36,278 nt of DNA from Chromatiales bacterium. GTDB taxonomy: Bacteria; Pseudomonadota; Gammaproteobacteria; Xanthomonadales; SZUA-36. Numbering within the stretch: the stretch's first letter is position 1; each line of letters opens with the position of its first letter. Below, one piece after another: positions 1-9,446 of the stretch. The DNA is taken from the NCBI GenBank assembly GCA_024640025.1, contig JAHEFT010000015.1:1-36278 (forward strand), read 5' to 3'. A program made the translations under genes and the position numbers. The notes below the pieces were generated by a model. That model did not search any database. It had not been told where the DNA came from and was given only the letters and a program-made list of their open reading frames with translations.

Positions 1-705
1 GCGCCGGAGGGTTGCCTGATCATGGCCTGCGACTACTCGCAGATCGAGTTGCGCATCATGGCGCACCTGTCCGGCGACGCGGGCCTGCTGAAAGCCTTCC
101 ACGACGGCGTAGATGTTCACCAGGCTACGGCCGGCGAGGTCTTTAGCGTTCCCTATGATTCCGTGGACAGTGATCAGCGCCGCGCAGCGAAGGCCATCAA
201 TTTCGGCCTGATGTACGGAATGTCCGCGTTCGGACTATCCCGTCAACTCAATATTGGCCGGGCTGAAGCCCAGGCCTACATGGACACTTATTTTATGCGC
301 TACCCGGGCGTCCAGCAATTCATGGAAGATACCCGGGTGAAAGCCCGCGACCAGGGTTATGTCGAAACCCTTTTTGGCCGGCGGCTTTACCTGCCCGACA
401 TCAATGCCAGCAATGCGCAAAGGAGACAAGGAGCGGAAAGGGCTGCGATCAACGCACCGATGCAAGGCACTGCAGCCGATATCATCAAGCGCGCCATGAT
501 CAGCGTGGACTCCTGGCTGCAAAAAGAAAAGCCTGATGCCCACCTGGTCATGCAGGTACATGACGAACTGGTTTTCGAGGTCAGGGAGGACCAATTGGAG
601 CATCTCCGGCAGGCCGTTGTTTCCCGGATGTCCGGAGCAGCCGAGCTGGAAGTGCCACTTGTCGTGGACACCGGGCATGGTCCGGACTGGGACAAAGCGC
701 ACTAG
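1..705 (+). CDS. polA: DNA polymerase I, C-terminal part (5' end outside window)
   Basis: Open from the first base to the TAG at 703-705, giving the last 234 residues of a family A DNA polymerase. Visible are motif A ([16 protein letters not shown], about residues 11-26 of the fragment), the O-helix motif B ([14 protein letters not shown]), and motif C ([12 protein letters not shown]), whose His-Asp-Glu contributes a metal-binding carboxylate. This is the palm and fingers of the polymerase domain; any proofreading and 5' nuclease domains lie upstream of the window. The enzyme fills gaps and replaces RNA primers during repair and Okazaki fragment maturation in the cytoplasm. The next gene starts 5 bases downstream on the same strand, so the two may be co-transcribed. 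Confidence 0.97.
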   Translation, partial: APEGCLIMACDYSQIELRIMAHLSGDAGLLKAFHDGVDVHQATAGEVFSVPYDSVDSDQRRAAKAINFGLMYGMSAFGLSRQLNIGRAEAQAYMDTYFMRYPGVQQFMEDTRVKARDQGYVETLFGRRLYLPDINASNAQRRQGAERAAINAPMQGTAADIIKRAMISVDSWLQKEKPDAHLVMQVHDELVFEVREDQLEHLRQAVVSRMSGAAELEVPLVVDTGHGPDWDKAH

Positions 706-710
706 AATCC

Positions 711-1422
711 ATGCTGCACCAGGCCGCATTCTGGCTCATGCTGCCTATCTCCGTTGTGCAGGGAATATGGCTCCGGCGAAAAGCCTTGCGCCTACCCGGT
801 GCGACCGGCGAACGGCAGGGTGCGATCGGAAAAGGGGATGCTATAAACTTGCTGGCGATTGGCGACTCCATCATCGACGGTGTCGGCGCCGGGCGCATGG
901 AAGATGCCTTGCCCTTTCAGTTCGCACGGGCTCTCGCTGAAGAAACAAAGCGCTGCATTCATTGGCGTGTTGAAGGACAGACGGGTTTTGCCATCGATGA
1001 CGTTATCCGCTGCCTGGCAGGAATCAGCGCAGTCGAACAACCGGATATCGTCCTGATCTCCGTGGGCGTAAATGACGTTACCGGGTTGAGCACGACAAGC
1101 CACTGGCGCAGCCGCCTGGTCATCATGCTGGACCTTCTGAATAAGCGGTGGCCGGGAGCCCATACCCTTTTTGCCGGGTTGCCGCCGATGTCGCTGTTCC
1201 CGCTGCCGCCGCAACCCTTGAAGTTCAGTCTCGGACTGCGCGCCGCAATGATGGACCGCATCGCGGCAGAAACCATTGCGGCCTATCCCAACGTTGCGCA
1301 CGTGCCGACCAGGGTCAACCCCGTGGATCATTCATTTTGTGAAGACGGCTTTCATCCATCCGCAGAATCCTGCACCCTATGGGCCAGAGAATTGGCTTCC
1401 ATCGCAACAAGGAGGGACTCAA

Positions 1423-1439
<17 letters not shown>
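711..1439 (+). CDS. SGNH/GDSL-family hydrolase, probably membrane-anchored
   Basis: This 242-residue protein has the blocks of the SGNH esterase/lipase superfamily. Block I is LLAIGDSIIDG (about residues 46-56, nucleophile Ser in GDS), block III is GVNDVTG (oxyanion Asn), and block V is DGFHPS near the C-terminus (catalytic Asp and His). A short hydrophobic segment at residues 5-20 could be a signal anchor, so the active site may face the periplasm. The family hydrolyses ester or thioester bonds, such as lysophospholipids, acyl groups or acetyl groups on sugars; nothing here fixes the substrate. It follows polA by 5 bases and its last 17 bases overlap the next gene. Function beyond hydrolase is not assigned. 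Confidence 0.85.
1409..1415 (+). promoter_or_regulatory. Strong ribosome binding site setting the start of the NTF2-like gene
   Basis: AAGGAGG lies about 7 bases before ATG 1423. It decides between this start and a longer in-frame reading from 1276, which would lie wholly inside the preceding hydrolase gene. Confidence 0.85.
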
Positions 1440-3430
<1,991 letters not shown>

Positions 3431-3436
3431 GCGGGG

Positions 3437-5818
3437 TCACTCTCTGACGGTTGCGGTTTTCTTAGACGTCTTCTTTTTGGACGCTTTTTTCCTGGAAGCC
3501 TTCTTCCTGGAACTCTTCTTTTTTGTCGCTTTTTTCTTCACTGCTTTCTTTTTTGCGGCCTTCTTGCGGCCACGCTTTTCCGGTGCCGCTTCAAGCAACG
3601 CCAGGCATTCTTCAAGCGTCATCGAATCCGGCTCGCGGTCCTTCGGCATCCGCGCGTTTTTCTTTTCATTCGCGATAAACGGACCCCACCGACCTTTCAG
3701 AATCTGAACATCCGTACCCTCAAATGTTTTCAGGATGCGATCAATATCAGCCTGTTTCTTTGCCGCCACCAGTTCCAGCGCTTGCGGCAACTCGACGGTG
3801 AAAGGGTCGGCGTCTTTCAGTGATACGAATTTGCTGTCATAGCGGATATAGGGTCCGAACCGGCCGATACCCACGGACACTTCCTCGCCTTCCGGTGTCA
3901 TTCCCAGTTCTCTGGGCAACTTGAATAAGTCCAGCGCCTCCTTCAGTGTGATGGTCTCCAGCCTTTGGCCGGGCTGCAGACCGGCAAAGCGGGGCTTTTC
4001 ATCGTCCTCGACGCTTCCGATCTGGGCATGAGGTCCAAACCGCCCCAGCCGCACGGAAACCTCCTTGCCCGTGGCCGGTTCCACGCCCAGTATGCGGGTC
4101 ATCTTCGCTTCCTGGCGGCTGACGCTTTCCTCCTTCTCCCGAATACGCCGGATAAACGGTTTCCAGAATTGCATCAAGGGTGGAATCCAGTGCACCTCAC
4201 CCCTGGAAATCTCGTCCAGGGTATCTTCCATTCTCGCTGTAAACTCGTAATCCACGTAGGGCTCGAAGTGGCTTTCCAGGAACAGGGCTACAACCCGGCC
4301 TGTATCAGTGGGCGTGAATCTTCTGCTGTCCAGTTCCACGTATTTGCGGCGTACCAGGGTCTGAATAATGCTGGCGTACGTCGACGGCCGGCCAATACCG
4401 AAATCCTCCAGGGCTTTTACCAGGCTCGCTTCAGAAAAGCGCGGCGGAGGTTCGGTAAAATGCTGCTCTGCGCGGATTTGCTGCAGCACCACCACGTCGC
4501 CTTCTTTCATATCCGGCAGCGTGGTTTCCTTTTCTTCCTTTCCTTCCGGCTGGGAGATTTCGTAAACCCGCAGAAACCCTGGAAACGCTATGACAGAGCC
4601 ATTTGCGCGGAAGGTCGCATCGGAATCACAGTCAAACTCAACCGCCACGGCATCGACCAGAGCCGGCACCATCTGTGACGCCATGGAGCGTCGCCAAATC
4701 AGTTCATACAGGCGGAACTGGTCCTCGGTCAGGCCGGTTTTCAGAACATCCGGTGTATTGGCGGCGGAAGTCGGACGAATGGCTTCGTGAGCTTCCTGCG
4801 CATTCTTCGACTTGTTCTTGTAGACGTTCGGCTTGCCGGGAACATATTCCGGTCCAAAGCCCTCCTGGATTTGGGCGCGCAAGTCAGAAACCGCATCATT
4901 CGACAGGCTGACCGAGTCCGTTCTCATATAGGAAATATGACCAGACTCGTACAGGTTCTGTGCCGTCCGCATCGTACGCTGAGCCGAAAACCGCAACTTT
5001 CTTGAAGCATCCTGCTGCAGCGTTGAAGTGATAAAAGGCGGCGCCGGTCTGCGCTTGCGTTGGCTGCGGTTGACACGATCCACCCGCAGTTTTCCGCCGG
5101 CCGCCCTGGCCAGGCGCTCACGCACCCGGTTTGCATGCTCCGTGTCGGAAATATCAAACTGCTTCAGGCGCTCGTTCTCGAGCCGCACCAGGCGGGACTG
5201 GAAAGCCTGGTCCTGGTGACTCATGTCGGCTTCAATCGACCAGTATTCCTGCGGATCAAACGCATCGATTTCGCGTTCGCGTTCAACAATCATCCGAAGG
5301 GCAGGGCTCTGTACGCGTCCGGCGGAAAGGCCGGTCTTGATTTTTTTCCACAACAAGGGCGACAGGTTGAATCCGACCAGATGATCCAGCGCCCTGCGCG
5401 CCTGCTGCGCGTTCACGAGGTCCATCGAAAGCTCACGTGGATTATCCACCGCCTCCTTGATGGCTTTTTCGGTTATTTCTGAAAACTCAACCCGAAAGAA
5501 CGGGACTTTGTCCGCCAGGCCTTCTTCGCGCAGGATTTCATAGATATGCCAGGAAATGGCTTCGCCTTCGCGATCAAGGTCCGTTGCGAGATAGATGACT
5601 TCGGCCTTTTTCGCGGCCTTGATGATATTCCTGACGTGTTTTTCACTGTCCTCGTTGAGTTCGTAGGTCATTGCAAAATCATTGTCCGGATCGACCGCGC
5701 CATCCCGTGAGGGCAGGTCCCGGACATGGCCATAAGACGCCAATACCTTGAAGTCTGGCCCCAGGTACCGGTTGATGGTCGCCGCTTTCGCCGGCGATTC
5801 TACAATGAGAAGTTTTAT
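3437..5818 (-). CDS. topA: DNA topoisomerase I with lysine-rich tail; apparent ATA start
   Basis: Type IA topoisomerase, 793 residues if begun at ATA 5818. It relaxes negative supercoils by transient single-strand cleavage. The TOPRIM domain includes catalytic Glu7 in LLIVESPAKAATINRYLG and the acidic triad in ATDLDREGE (Asp80, Asp82, Glu84). The active-site Tyr297 lies in SYMRTDS, and GIGRPSTYASII follows in the core. The C-terminus has at least three Topo_C repeats (RFGPHAQIG, RFGPYIRYD, RWGPFIANE) and a Lys/Arg tail instead of the Cys4 zinc ribbons of E. coli TopA. The frame is closed by TAG at 5852-5854 and has no ATG, GTG or TTG until TTG 5743, which would delete Glu7; ATA 5818 has GAGGA 7 bases upstream. 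It sits between smg and tsaC. Confidence 0.95.
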   Translation of the reverse strand: MKLLIVESPAKAATINRYLGPDFKVLASYGHVRDLPSRDGAVDPDNDFAMTYELNEDSEKHVRNIIKAAKKAEVIYLATDLDREGEAISWHIYEILREEGLADKVPFFRVEFSEITEKAIKEAVDNPRELSMDLVNAQQARRALDHLVGFNLSPLLWKKIKTGLSAGRVQSPALRMIVEREREIDAFDPQEYWSIEADMSHQDQAFQSRLVRLENERLKQFDISDTEHANRVRERLARAAGGKLRVDRVNRSQRKRRPAPPFITSTLQQDASRKLRFSAQRTMRTAQNLYESGHISYMRTDSVSLSNDAVSDLRAQIQEGFGPEYVPGKPNVYKNKSKNAQEAHEAIRPTSAANTPDVLKTGLTEDQFRLYELIWRRSMASQMVPALVDAVAVEFDCDSDATFRANGSVIAFPGFLRVYEISQPEGKEEKETTLPDMKEGDVVVLQQIRAEQHFTEPPPRFSEASLVKALEDFGIGRPSTYASIIQTLVRRKYVELDSRRFTPTDTGRVVALFLESHFEPYVDYEFTARMEDTLDEISRGEVHWIPPLMQFWKPFIRRIREKEESVSRQEAKMTRILGVEPATGKEVSVRLGRFGPHAQIGSVEDDEKPRFAGLQPGQRLETITLKEALDLFKLPRELGMTPEGEEVSVGIGRFGPYIRYDSKFVSLKDADPFTVELPQALELVAAKKQADIDRILKTFEGTDVQILKGRWGPFIANEKKNARMPKDREPDSMTLEECLALLEAAPEKRGRKKAAKKKAVKKKATKKKSSRKKASRKKASKKKTSKKTATVRE
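3440..3582 (-). repeat. Low-complexity Lys/Arg-rich tail-coding tract of topA
   Basis: About 47 codons near the end of topA code for short degenerate units of the type KKKA/KKKS/RKKA. On the plus strand this reads as repeated cttcttttt-like runs. Lysine tails of this kind in mycobacterial and other bacterial TopA proteins help DNA binding and processivity. The tract is prone to slippage, so its exact length deserves caution. Confidence 0.8.
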
Positions 5819-5924
5819 GACTCCGTCCTCTTGTTTAAGAGTTAAAAAAACCTATGCGAATAAATCGCTATTCAAATCAAGGATTAGCATGGCATGACCG
5901 CCCGGCCTGCTACCGCCCCTATTA
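5819..5924 (-). other. smg-topA intergenic leader, AT-rich
   Basis: 106 bases, the longest gap in the minus-strand run. On the minus strand it holds TTGATT-type AT-rich sequence, a small GCGA/TCGC inverted repeat and a run of seven T at 5844-5850. This could be a weak terminator for the upstream genes or a separate topA promoter; supercoiling-sensitive promoters are common for topA. No box is convincing enough to assign. Confidence 0.3.
5826..5830 (-). promoter_or_regulatory. Ribosome binding site supporting the ATA start of topA
   Basis: On the minus strand GAGGA is followed by 7 bases and then ATA AAA CTT at 5818. No other start codon lies in the same frame between the upstream stop (5852-5854) and the conserved ESPAK motif. 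Confidence 0.6.
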
Positions 5925-5937
5925 TTAATGGCGGTAG
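5910..5937. repeat. Perfect 8-base inverted repeat across the smg stop codon
   Basis: CTACCGCC at 5910-5917 pairs with GGCGGTAG at 5930-5937 across a 12-base loop that contains the smg stop. In minus-strand RNA it is a stable hairpin without an immediate U-run, so it may protect the mRNA end or slow transcription rather than terminate it. Confidence 0.55.
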
Positions 5938-6401
5938 TCTTGCTCCGTGTCAAACATCAGATCTTCCATCCATGCGTAATTGGCTTCCTGACCCGGCTGG
6001 TTGAAAAGCACCATGAGAACGACCCACTTGACGTCTTCAAGTGTAATTTCGTCACTCTCCAGCGCCATCAACCGGTCAAGAACCAGTTCTCTTCGCTGGG
6101 CGTCCAGGATTCCGGAATTTGAAAGGTACATGAGGAAGTCCCGGCACGTGGTGTCGAGACGGTTGATTTCTGAATCCACGAATACGCGGATCGGCTGGTC
6201 CGTGTACATTTTGAAATCGGGCTGATAACGCTGCACGGCCAGGCCGTCCAGCCACTCGAATGCCTTGTCGATTTCACCATTACTGAACCCGGCCTCATGG
6301 AGATTTTCTTCCATGGACGAGCGATCGGGCTGCTCTTCGGGCTCATCGTAAAAGTAATTCTCGAACAGGTACATCAGGACGTCGAGCACGTTTTCTTTCA
6401 T
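5925..6401 (-). CDS. smg: Smg family protein (DUF494)
   Basis: 158 residues of the Smg/DUF494 family, whose members sit beside dprA in many beta- and gammaproteobacteria. The family N-terminus (MKENVLDVLMYLFENYF) starts exactly at ATG 6401, preceded by AGAGG, so a longer in-frame reading from 6449 inside dprA is rejected. It is acidic and mostly helical with no signal or membrane segment, so cytoplasmic. The biochemical role is not established; the constant link to dprA and topA suggests a DNA-related role, which is inference. The dprA stop lies 10 bases upstream. Confidence 0.93.
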   Translation of the reverse strand: MKENVLDVLMYLFENYFYDEPEEQPDRSSMEENLHEAGFSNGEIDKAFEWLDGLAVQRYQPDFKMYTDQPIRVFVDSEINRLDTTCRDFLMYLSNSGILDAQRRELVLDRLMALESDEITLEDVKWVVLMVLFNQPGQEANYAWMEDLMFDTEQDYRH

Positions 6402-6411
6402 TATTAACCTC

Positions 6412-7545
6412 TTATTTGCGGCTATAGGCACCCCCGGGATGTACCTCAACCTTTCCTCTCAGCTCTAACATCATCAGCATGGCCGAGACCGATCCCGCCG
6501 TCAATCCACTTTGCTCAATAATCAGGTCGATAGGCTTGGGATCAAAACCCAGGCAGGACCAGACCAGGCGGCCTTCGGATCCACTCAAATTGGGGTCAAT
6601 GTCCTCTTTGTCAAGCGCCCCGTGTCCATGCCCGGTCTCCTGGAGATCAATCTGTCTTTTAAGCTCCAGGGCCAGCTGACCGGCCATTGGCGCAATCTCC
6701 AGCATGATTTCTTCCGCGGTCTCCACCAGCTTGGCGCCATCACGGATCAGGCGGTGGCAGCCCTTCGCCATGGGATTGTGAATGGACCCGGGCAGCGCAA
6801 AAACGTCTCTTCCCTGGTTGCCCGCCATTCGGGCCGTGATCAGCGTACCACTTCTCAGGCCGGCCTCGATCACCAGCACGCCCATGCTGAGGCCGGAAAT
6901 GATCCGGTTTCGCGAAGGAAAATGCGACCTCTTTGCCCCGGTCCCAGGTGGAAATTCAGAAACCAGGACGCCGTGATCGCGAATGCGCAGGGCCAAATCC
7001 CTGCTGCTCGAAGGGTATACGCGATCGAGCCCGGTTCCCATGACGGCAACCGTTGTTTTTCCGGCATCAAGGGCGGCGGCATGCGCCACGGAATCGATTC
7101 CGGCAGCGAGCCCGCTGGTGATCGTCATCCCGCGATGGGCGAGTTCTCCTGCAAAATCCCTGGCATTGTCCTTTCCCCCGGCTGTCGGGTTGCGGCTCCC
7201 AATGACGGCCAACTGGGGCTGCCAGAGAATATCGGGATCGCCGTCCGCGTACAGCGCAGCAGGAGGAGAGGGAATGTCTCTGAGCAACGGCGGAAACCGG
7301 TCGCTGTCCCAGGTCAGCAGGTGGTGAGACGGGGAGGACAGCCACTCAAGGTCCCCCTCGAGCAGCGCCTCGTCCGGAGCTTTCAGCGCCTGGATCGTAT
7401 CCTCCCCAAGCCCCGCACGGCGCAACTGTTCCCGGCTTGCCGCCACGAGACGATCAATTCCGCCCAGATAATCCAGCAGTTCGATAAAGCGAGCGCCCCC
7501 GAGGTCGGGGGCGCGAAGCGCGATCAGCCAGTTTTTATGCGTCGT
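6412..7545 (-). CDS. dprA: DNA processing protein DprA (Smf); start probably ACG
   Basis: DprA protects incoming single-stranded DNA and loads RecA in natural transformation. The Rossmann-like core is complete: GSRNPTAGG, SGLAAGIDSVAH, GTGLDRVYPSS, SEFPPGT, FPSRNRIISGLS and EAGLRSGTLITA, and there is a C-terminal winged-helix-like DML1 segment. The first usual start codon in frame is GTG 7446, but upstream codons continue the family N-terminal helical domain (NWLIALRAPDLGGARFIELL). The frame is open back to TGA 7576-7578 with no ATG, GTG or TTG. ACG at 7545, with AGGGGG 9 bases before it, gives a normal-length protein of 377 residues. A GTG 7446 start would give 344 residues. smg follows after 10 bases. 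Confidence 0.92.
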   Translation of the reverse strand, partial: TTHKNWLIALRAPDLGGARFIELLDYLGGIDRLVAASREQLRRAGLGEDTIQALKAPDEALLEGDLEWLSSPSHHLLTWDSDRFPPLLRDIPSPPAALYADGDPDILWQPQLAVIGSRNPTAGGKDNARDFAGELAHRGMTITSGLAAGIDSVAHAAALDAGKTTVAVMGTGLDRVYPSSSRDLALRIRDHGVLVSEFPPGTGAKRSHFPSRNRIISGLSMGVLVIEAGLRSGTLITARMAGNQGRDVFALPGSIHNPMAKGCHRLIRDGAKLVETAEEIMLEIAPMAGQLALELKRQIDLQETGHGHGALDKEDIDPNLSGSEGRLVWSCLGFDPKPIDLIIEQSGLTAGSVSAMLMMLELRGKVEVHPGGAYSRK

Positions 7546-7554
7546 AACAGCAAA

Positions 7555-7560
7555 CCCCCT
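7555..7560 (-). promoter_or_regulatory. Purine-rich ribosome binding site before the proposed ACG start of dprA
   Basis: On the minus strand AGGGGG is followed by 9 bases and then ACG ACG CAT. It supports initiation near 7545 rather than at GTG 7446, which has no good binding site at normal spacing. Confidence 0.4.
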
Positions 7561-7601
7561 GCCTGCACGCAGAGGTCAGCCCACTCAGCGTGCTGTCTTA
7601 G

Positions 7602-8774
7602 CTACAACCGTTCGTCGGGGTGCCGCAGCATGTCGTATTCCATGACGGCCCTGTCGCCGCTGAGAACCATGCCGTAGCTGATGTCCCCGAAGGTCCGGAA
7701 AACCATGAGCGTTCCATCATACTGATCCGGTAAACGGATTTCGGCTTCCGTGGAGAAACTCCCATGCCGGTAACCGACCTCATCCTTGGCCAGTTGTCCC
7801 TGCCGGAAAGCAGAAAACACGTTACCCGGCTTGATGCCCTGGTTCGTTCCGCCGTTGATGGAAACGATCTGGTATGGGCCCACGCCGGCTCTTTGCGCTG
7901 ACGTCGCGAGGACCCTGAGGCCCTCGGGGATGGTCTCCATCGCGCTTGGGTAAAACGTGCTTTCGTAACCCATGTCGCTAATGGGCAGTATAAAGTCTCC
8001 GGGTTGCACTTCTGTCCGGTCACGGATGATTTCCATGACGGAAATATCCCCGGTTTTCACAACCCGAACCCGGCTCGTTTCCACCAGCTCGTAACCGACC
8101 GGGTTCTTGGGCCTGCGGTCCCAGGGCTCCACCGGGTTGAACGTGATCTGGTTCCGGTTCCAGACATTGGGAACCTGTCTCCACTGATCCTTTGGCAACA
8201 CGCGTCGAATTTCCGGCGGCTTGCCGAAGCTGTCGTAAATGCTGTTCAACCGGGCAATGATGAATTCATCGCCGACCTGGGCATCGAGCCCGCGGCCGAA
8301 GGTCTTGTCGCCGTAAGTGGCATTCAAGTGTTCATCGTTGTTGGCTACGATATAGGGCAATGCTTCAAATTCACTCGGAGAAAGCACCCGCAGGTCACGG
8401 ACGAACGGTTCGATGGATTCGAAAGGTATCGCATTTATCGCATCCCGGTCGGTAACTCGAATGGAAGGGCTGAGCCTTACCGTATCCGTGCCGCCGCGGC
8501 GAAGCCTGAGTTGTGGAACACCGTCGATATAAACCAGTGATACGACATCACCGGGATAAATAAGGTGCGGATTTTCAATTTGCGGGTTAGCATGCCAAAT
8601 CGCCGGCCACTGCCATGGTTTATCCAGGAATCTTCCCGAGATATCCCACAGTGTGTCGCCTTTAACCACGACGTATTCGTCGGGATGGTCAGAGCGCACG
8701 GCCACGTCCTGCGCCAGTACAACTCCGGTCAGCATGATTGCTGCAAAGGTGAGGTGAATGAGTCTTCTGATCAC
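7602..8774 (-). CDS. Exported LysM-domain protein (TsaP-like)
   Basis: 390 residues starting at GTG 8774 behind AGGAAGGA. A signal peptide is clear (basic MIRR, hydrophobic core, cleavage after about residue 21). A LysM domain at about residues 35-82 (YVVVKGDTLWDISGRF, then PHLIYPGDVVSL) should bind peptidoglycan; the rest is a long beta-rich periplasmic region without recognised catalytic residues. In Pseudomonas the LysM gene in this position beside dprA encodes TsaP, which anchors the type IV pilus secretin to peptidoglycan. That identity is likely by context, and pili would also fit DNA uptake with DprA, but no other pilus gene is in the window. It heads the minus-strand run and faces def. 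Confidence 0.88.
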   Translation of the reverse strand: MIRRLIHLTFAAIMLTGVVLAQDVAVRSDHPDEYVVVKGDTLWDISGRFLDKPWQWPAIWHANPQIENPHLIYPGDVVSLVYIDGVPQLRLRRGGTDTVRLSPSIRVTDRDAINAIPFESIEPFVRDLRVLSPSEFEALPYIVANNDEHLNATYGDKTFGRGLDAQVGDEFIIARLNSIYDSFGKPPEIRRVLPKDQWRQVPNVWNRNQITFNPVEPWDRRPKNPVGYELVETSRVRVVKTGDISVMEIIRDRTEVQPGDFILPISDMGYESTFYPSAMETIPEGLRVLATSAQRAGVGPYQIVSINGGTNQGIKPGNVFSAFRQGQLAKDEVGYRHGSFSTEAEIRLPDQYDGTLMVFRTFGDISYGMVLSGDRAVMEYDMLRHPDERL

Positions 8775-8913
8775 GTTCCTTCCTCTCTAGTAGGCATCCA
8801 GCCATCTGTCAGATGCGGTCAGTTTTTACTCTGGCGAACAGGGTCCACCATTGGCTATCATAATAAATACCGAAGCAAAGTTCATCTAAATTATTTTTAG
8901 CGCGTGTAAATAT
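8775..8913. promoter_or_regulatory. Divergent control region between the LysM gene and def
   Basis: 139 bases that must hold promoters for two long, opposite gene runs. The right half is AT-rich; on the minus strand TATTAT (8861-8866) is a possible -10 without a convincing -35. No good sigma-70 pair was found for def. A palindrome CATCTG-T-CAGATG lies at 8803-8815 in the LysM leader. def has no clear Shine-Dalgarno sequence. Confidence 0.4.
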
Positions 8914-9441
8914 ATGGCCATACTGGAAATTCTTGAGATACCTGACGCCCGCCTGAGGACCATTGCGAGGCCTGTCGAGGCGTTTGACGACGAACTCCGC
9001 CAACTGATAGAAGACATGACGGAAACCATGTACGACGCCAAAGGCATAGGCCTCGCGGCAACCCAGGTCGATGTCCACCGGCGGTTGCTGGTGCTCGACG
9101 TGAGCGAATCCCAGGATCAGCCACGTGTCTACATCAATCCGGAAATTATTGAATCAGAAGGCAGCGAGACCTGTGAAGAAGGCTGCCTTTCCGTGCCCGG
9201 TATCTATGCAGAAGTGAGCCGGGCGGAAAAAGTCAGGGTTACCGCACAAAACCCGGACGGCAGCTCATTCGAGGAAAACCTGGACGGAATGCACGCCATT
9301 TGCCTGCAGCACGAGATGGACCACCTCGACGGCAAGCTGTTTGTTGATTACCTCTCCCCGTTAAAACAACGCATGGTGACGAAAAAACTGCAGAAGCAAA
9401 GAAAGATTTCGGGGCAGAAAACGCCGCAGGCCGTGCTCTGA
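8914..9441 (+). CDS. def: Peptide deformylase
   Basis: 175 residues. It removes the formyl group from the N-terminal Met of nascent proteins at the ribosome, using Fe2+ or Zn2+. All three motifs are intact: GIGLAATQV (residues 44-52), EGCLSVPG with metal ligand Cys91, and QHEMDHLDG with ligands His133 and His137 and catalytic Glu134. ATG 8914 matches the family N-terminus; the ribosome binding site is poor. It is followed after 5 bases by fmt, which installs the formyl group that this enzyme removes, the standard def-fmt pair. Confidence 0.98.
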   Translation: MAILEILEIPDARLRTIARPVEAFDDELRQLIEDMTETMYDAKGIGLAATQVDVHRRLLVLDVSESQDQPRVYINPEIIESEGSETCEEGCLSVPGIYAEVSRAEKVRVTAQNPDGSSFEENLDGMHAICLQHEMDHLDGKLFVDYLSPLKQRMVTKKLQKQRKISGQKTPQAVL

Positions 9442-9446
9442 TACTG

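Noticed and set aside
5843-5860. Terminator after smg from GCGA/TCGC stem and seven T
   Set aside because: The T-run is good but the stem has only 4 pairs; kept as a remark on the intergenic leader.
6511-7677. 388-codon plus-strand open frame opposite dprA
   Set aside because: It is antisense to a gene with full DprA motifs, has no recognisable domains and no ribosome binding site; it arises from codon bias.
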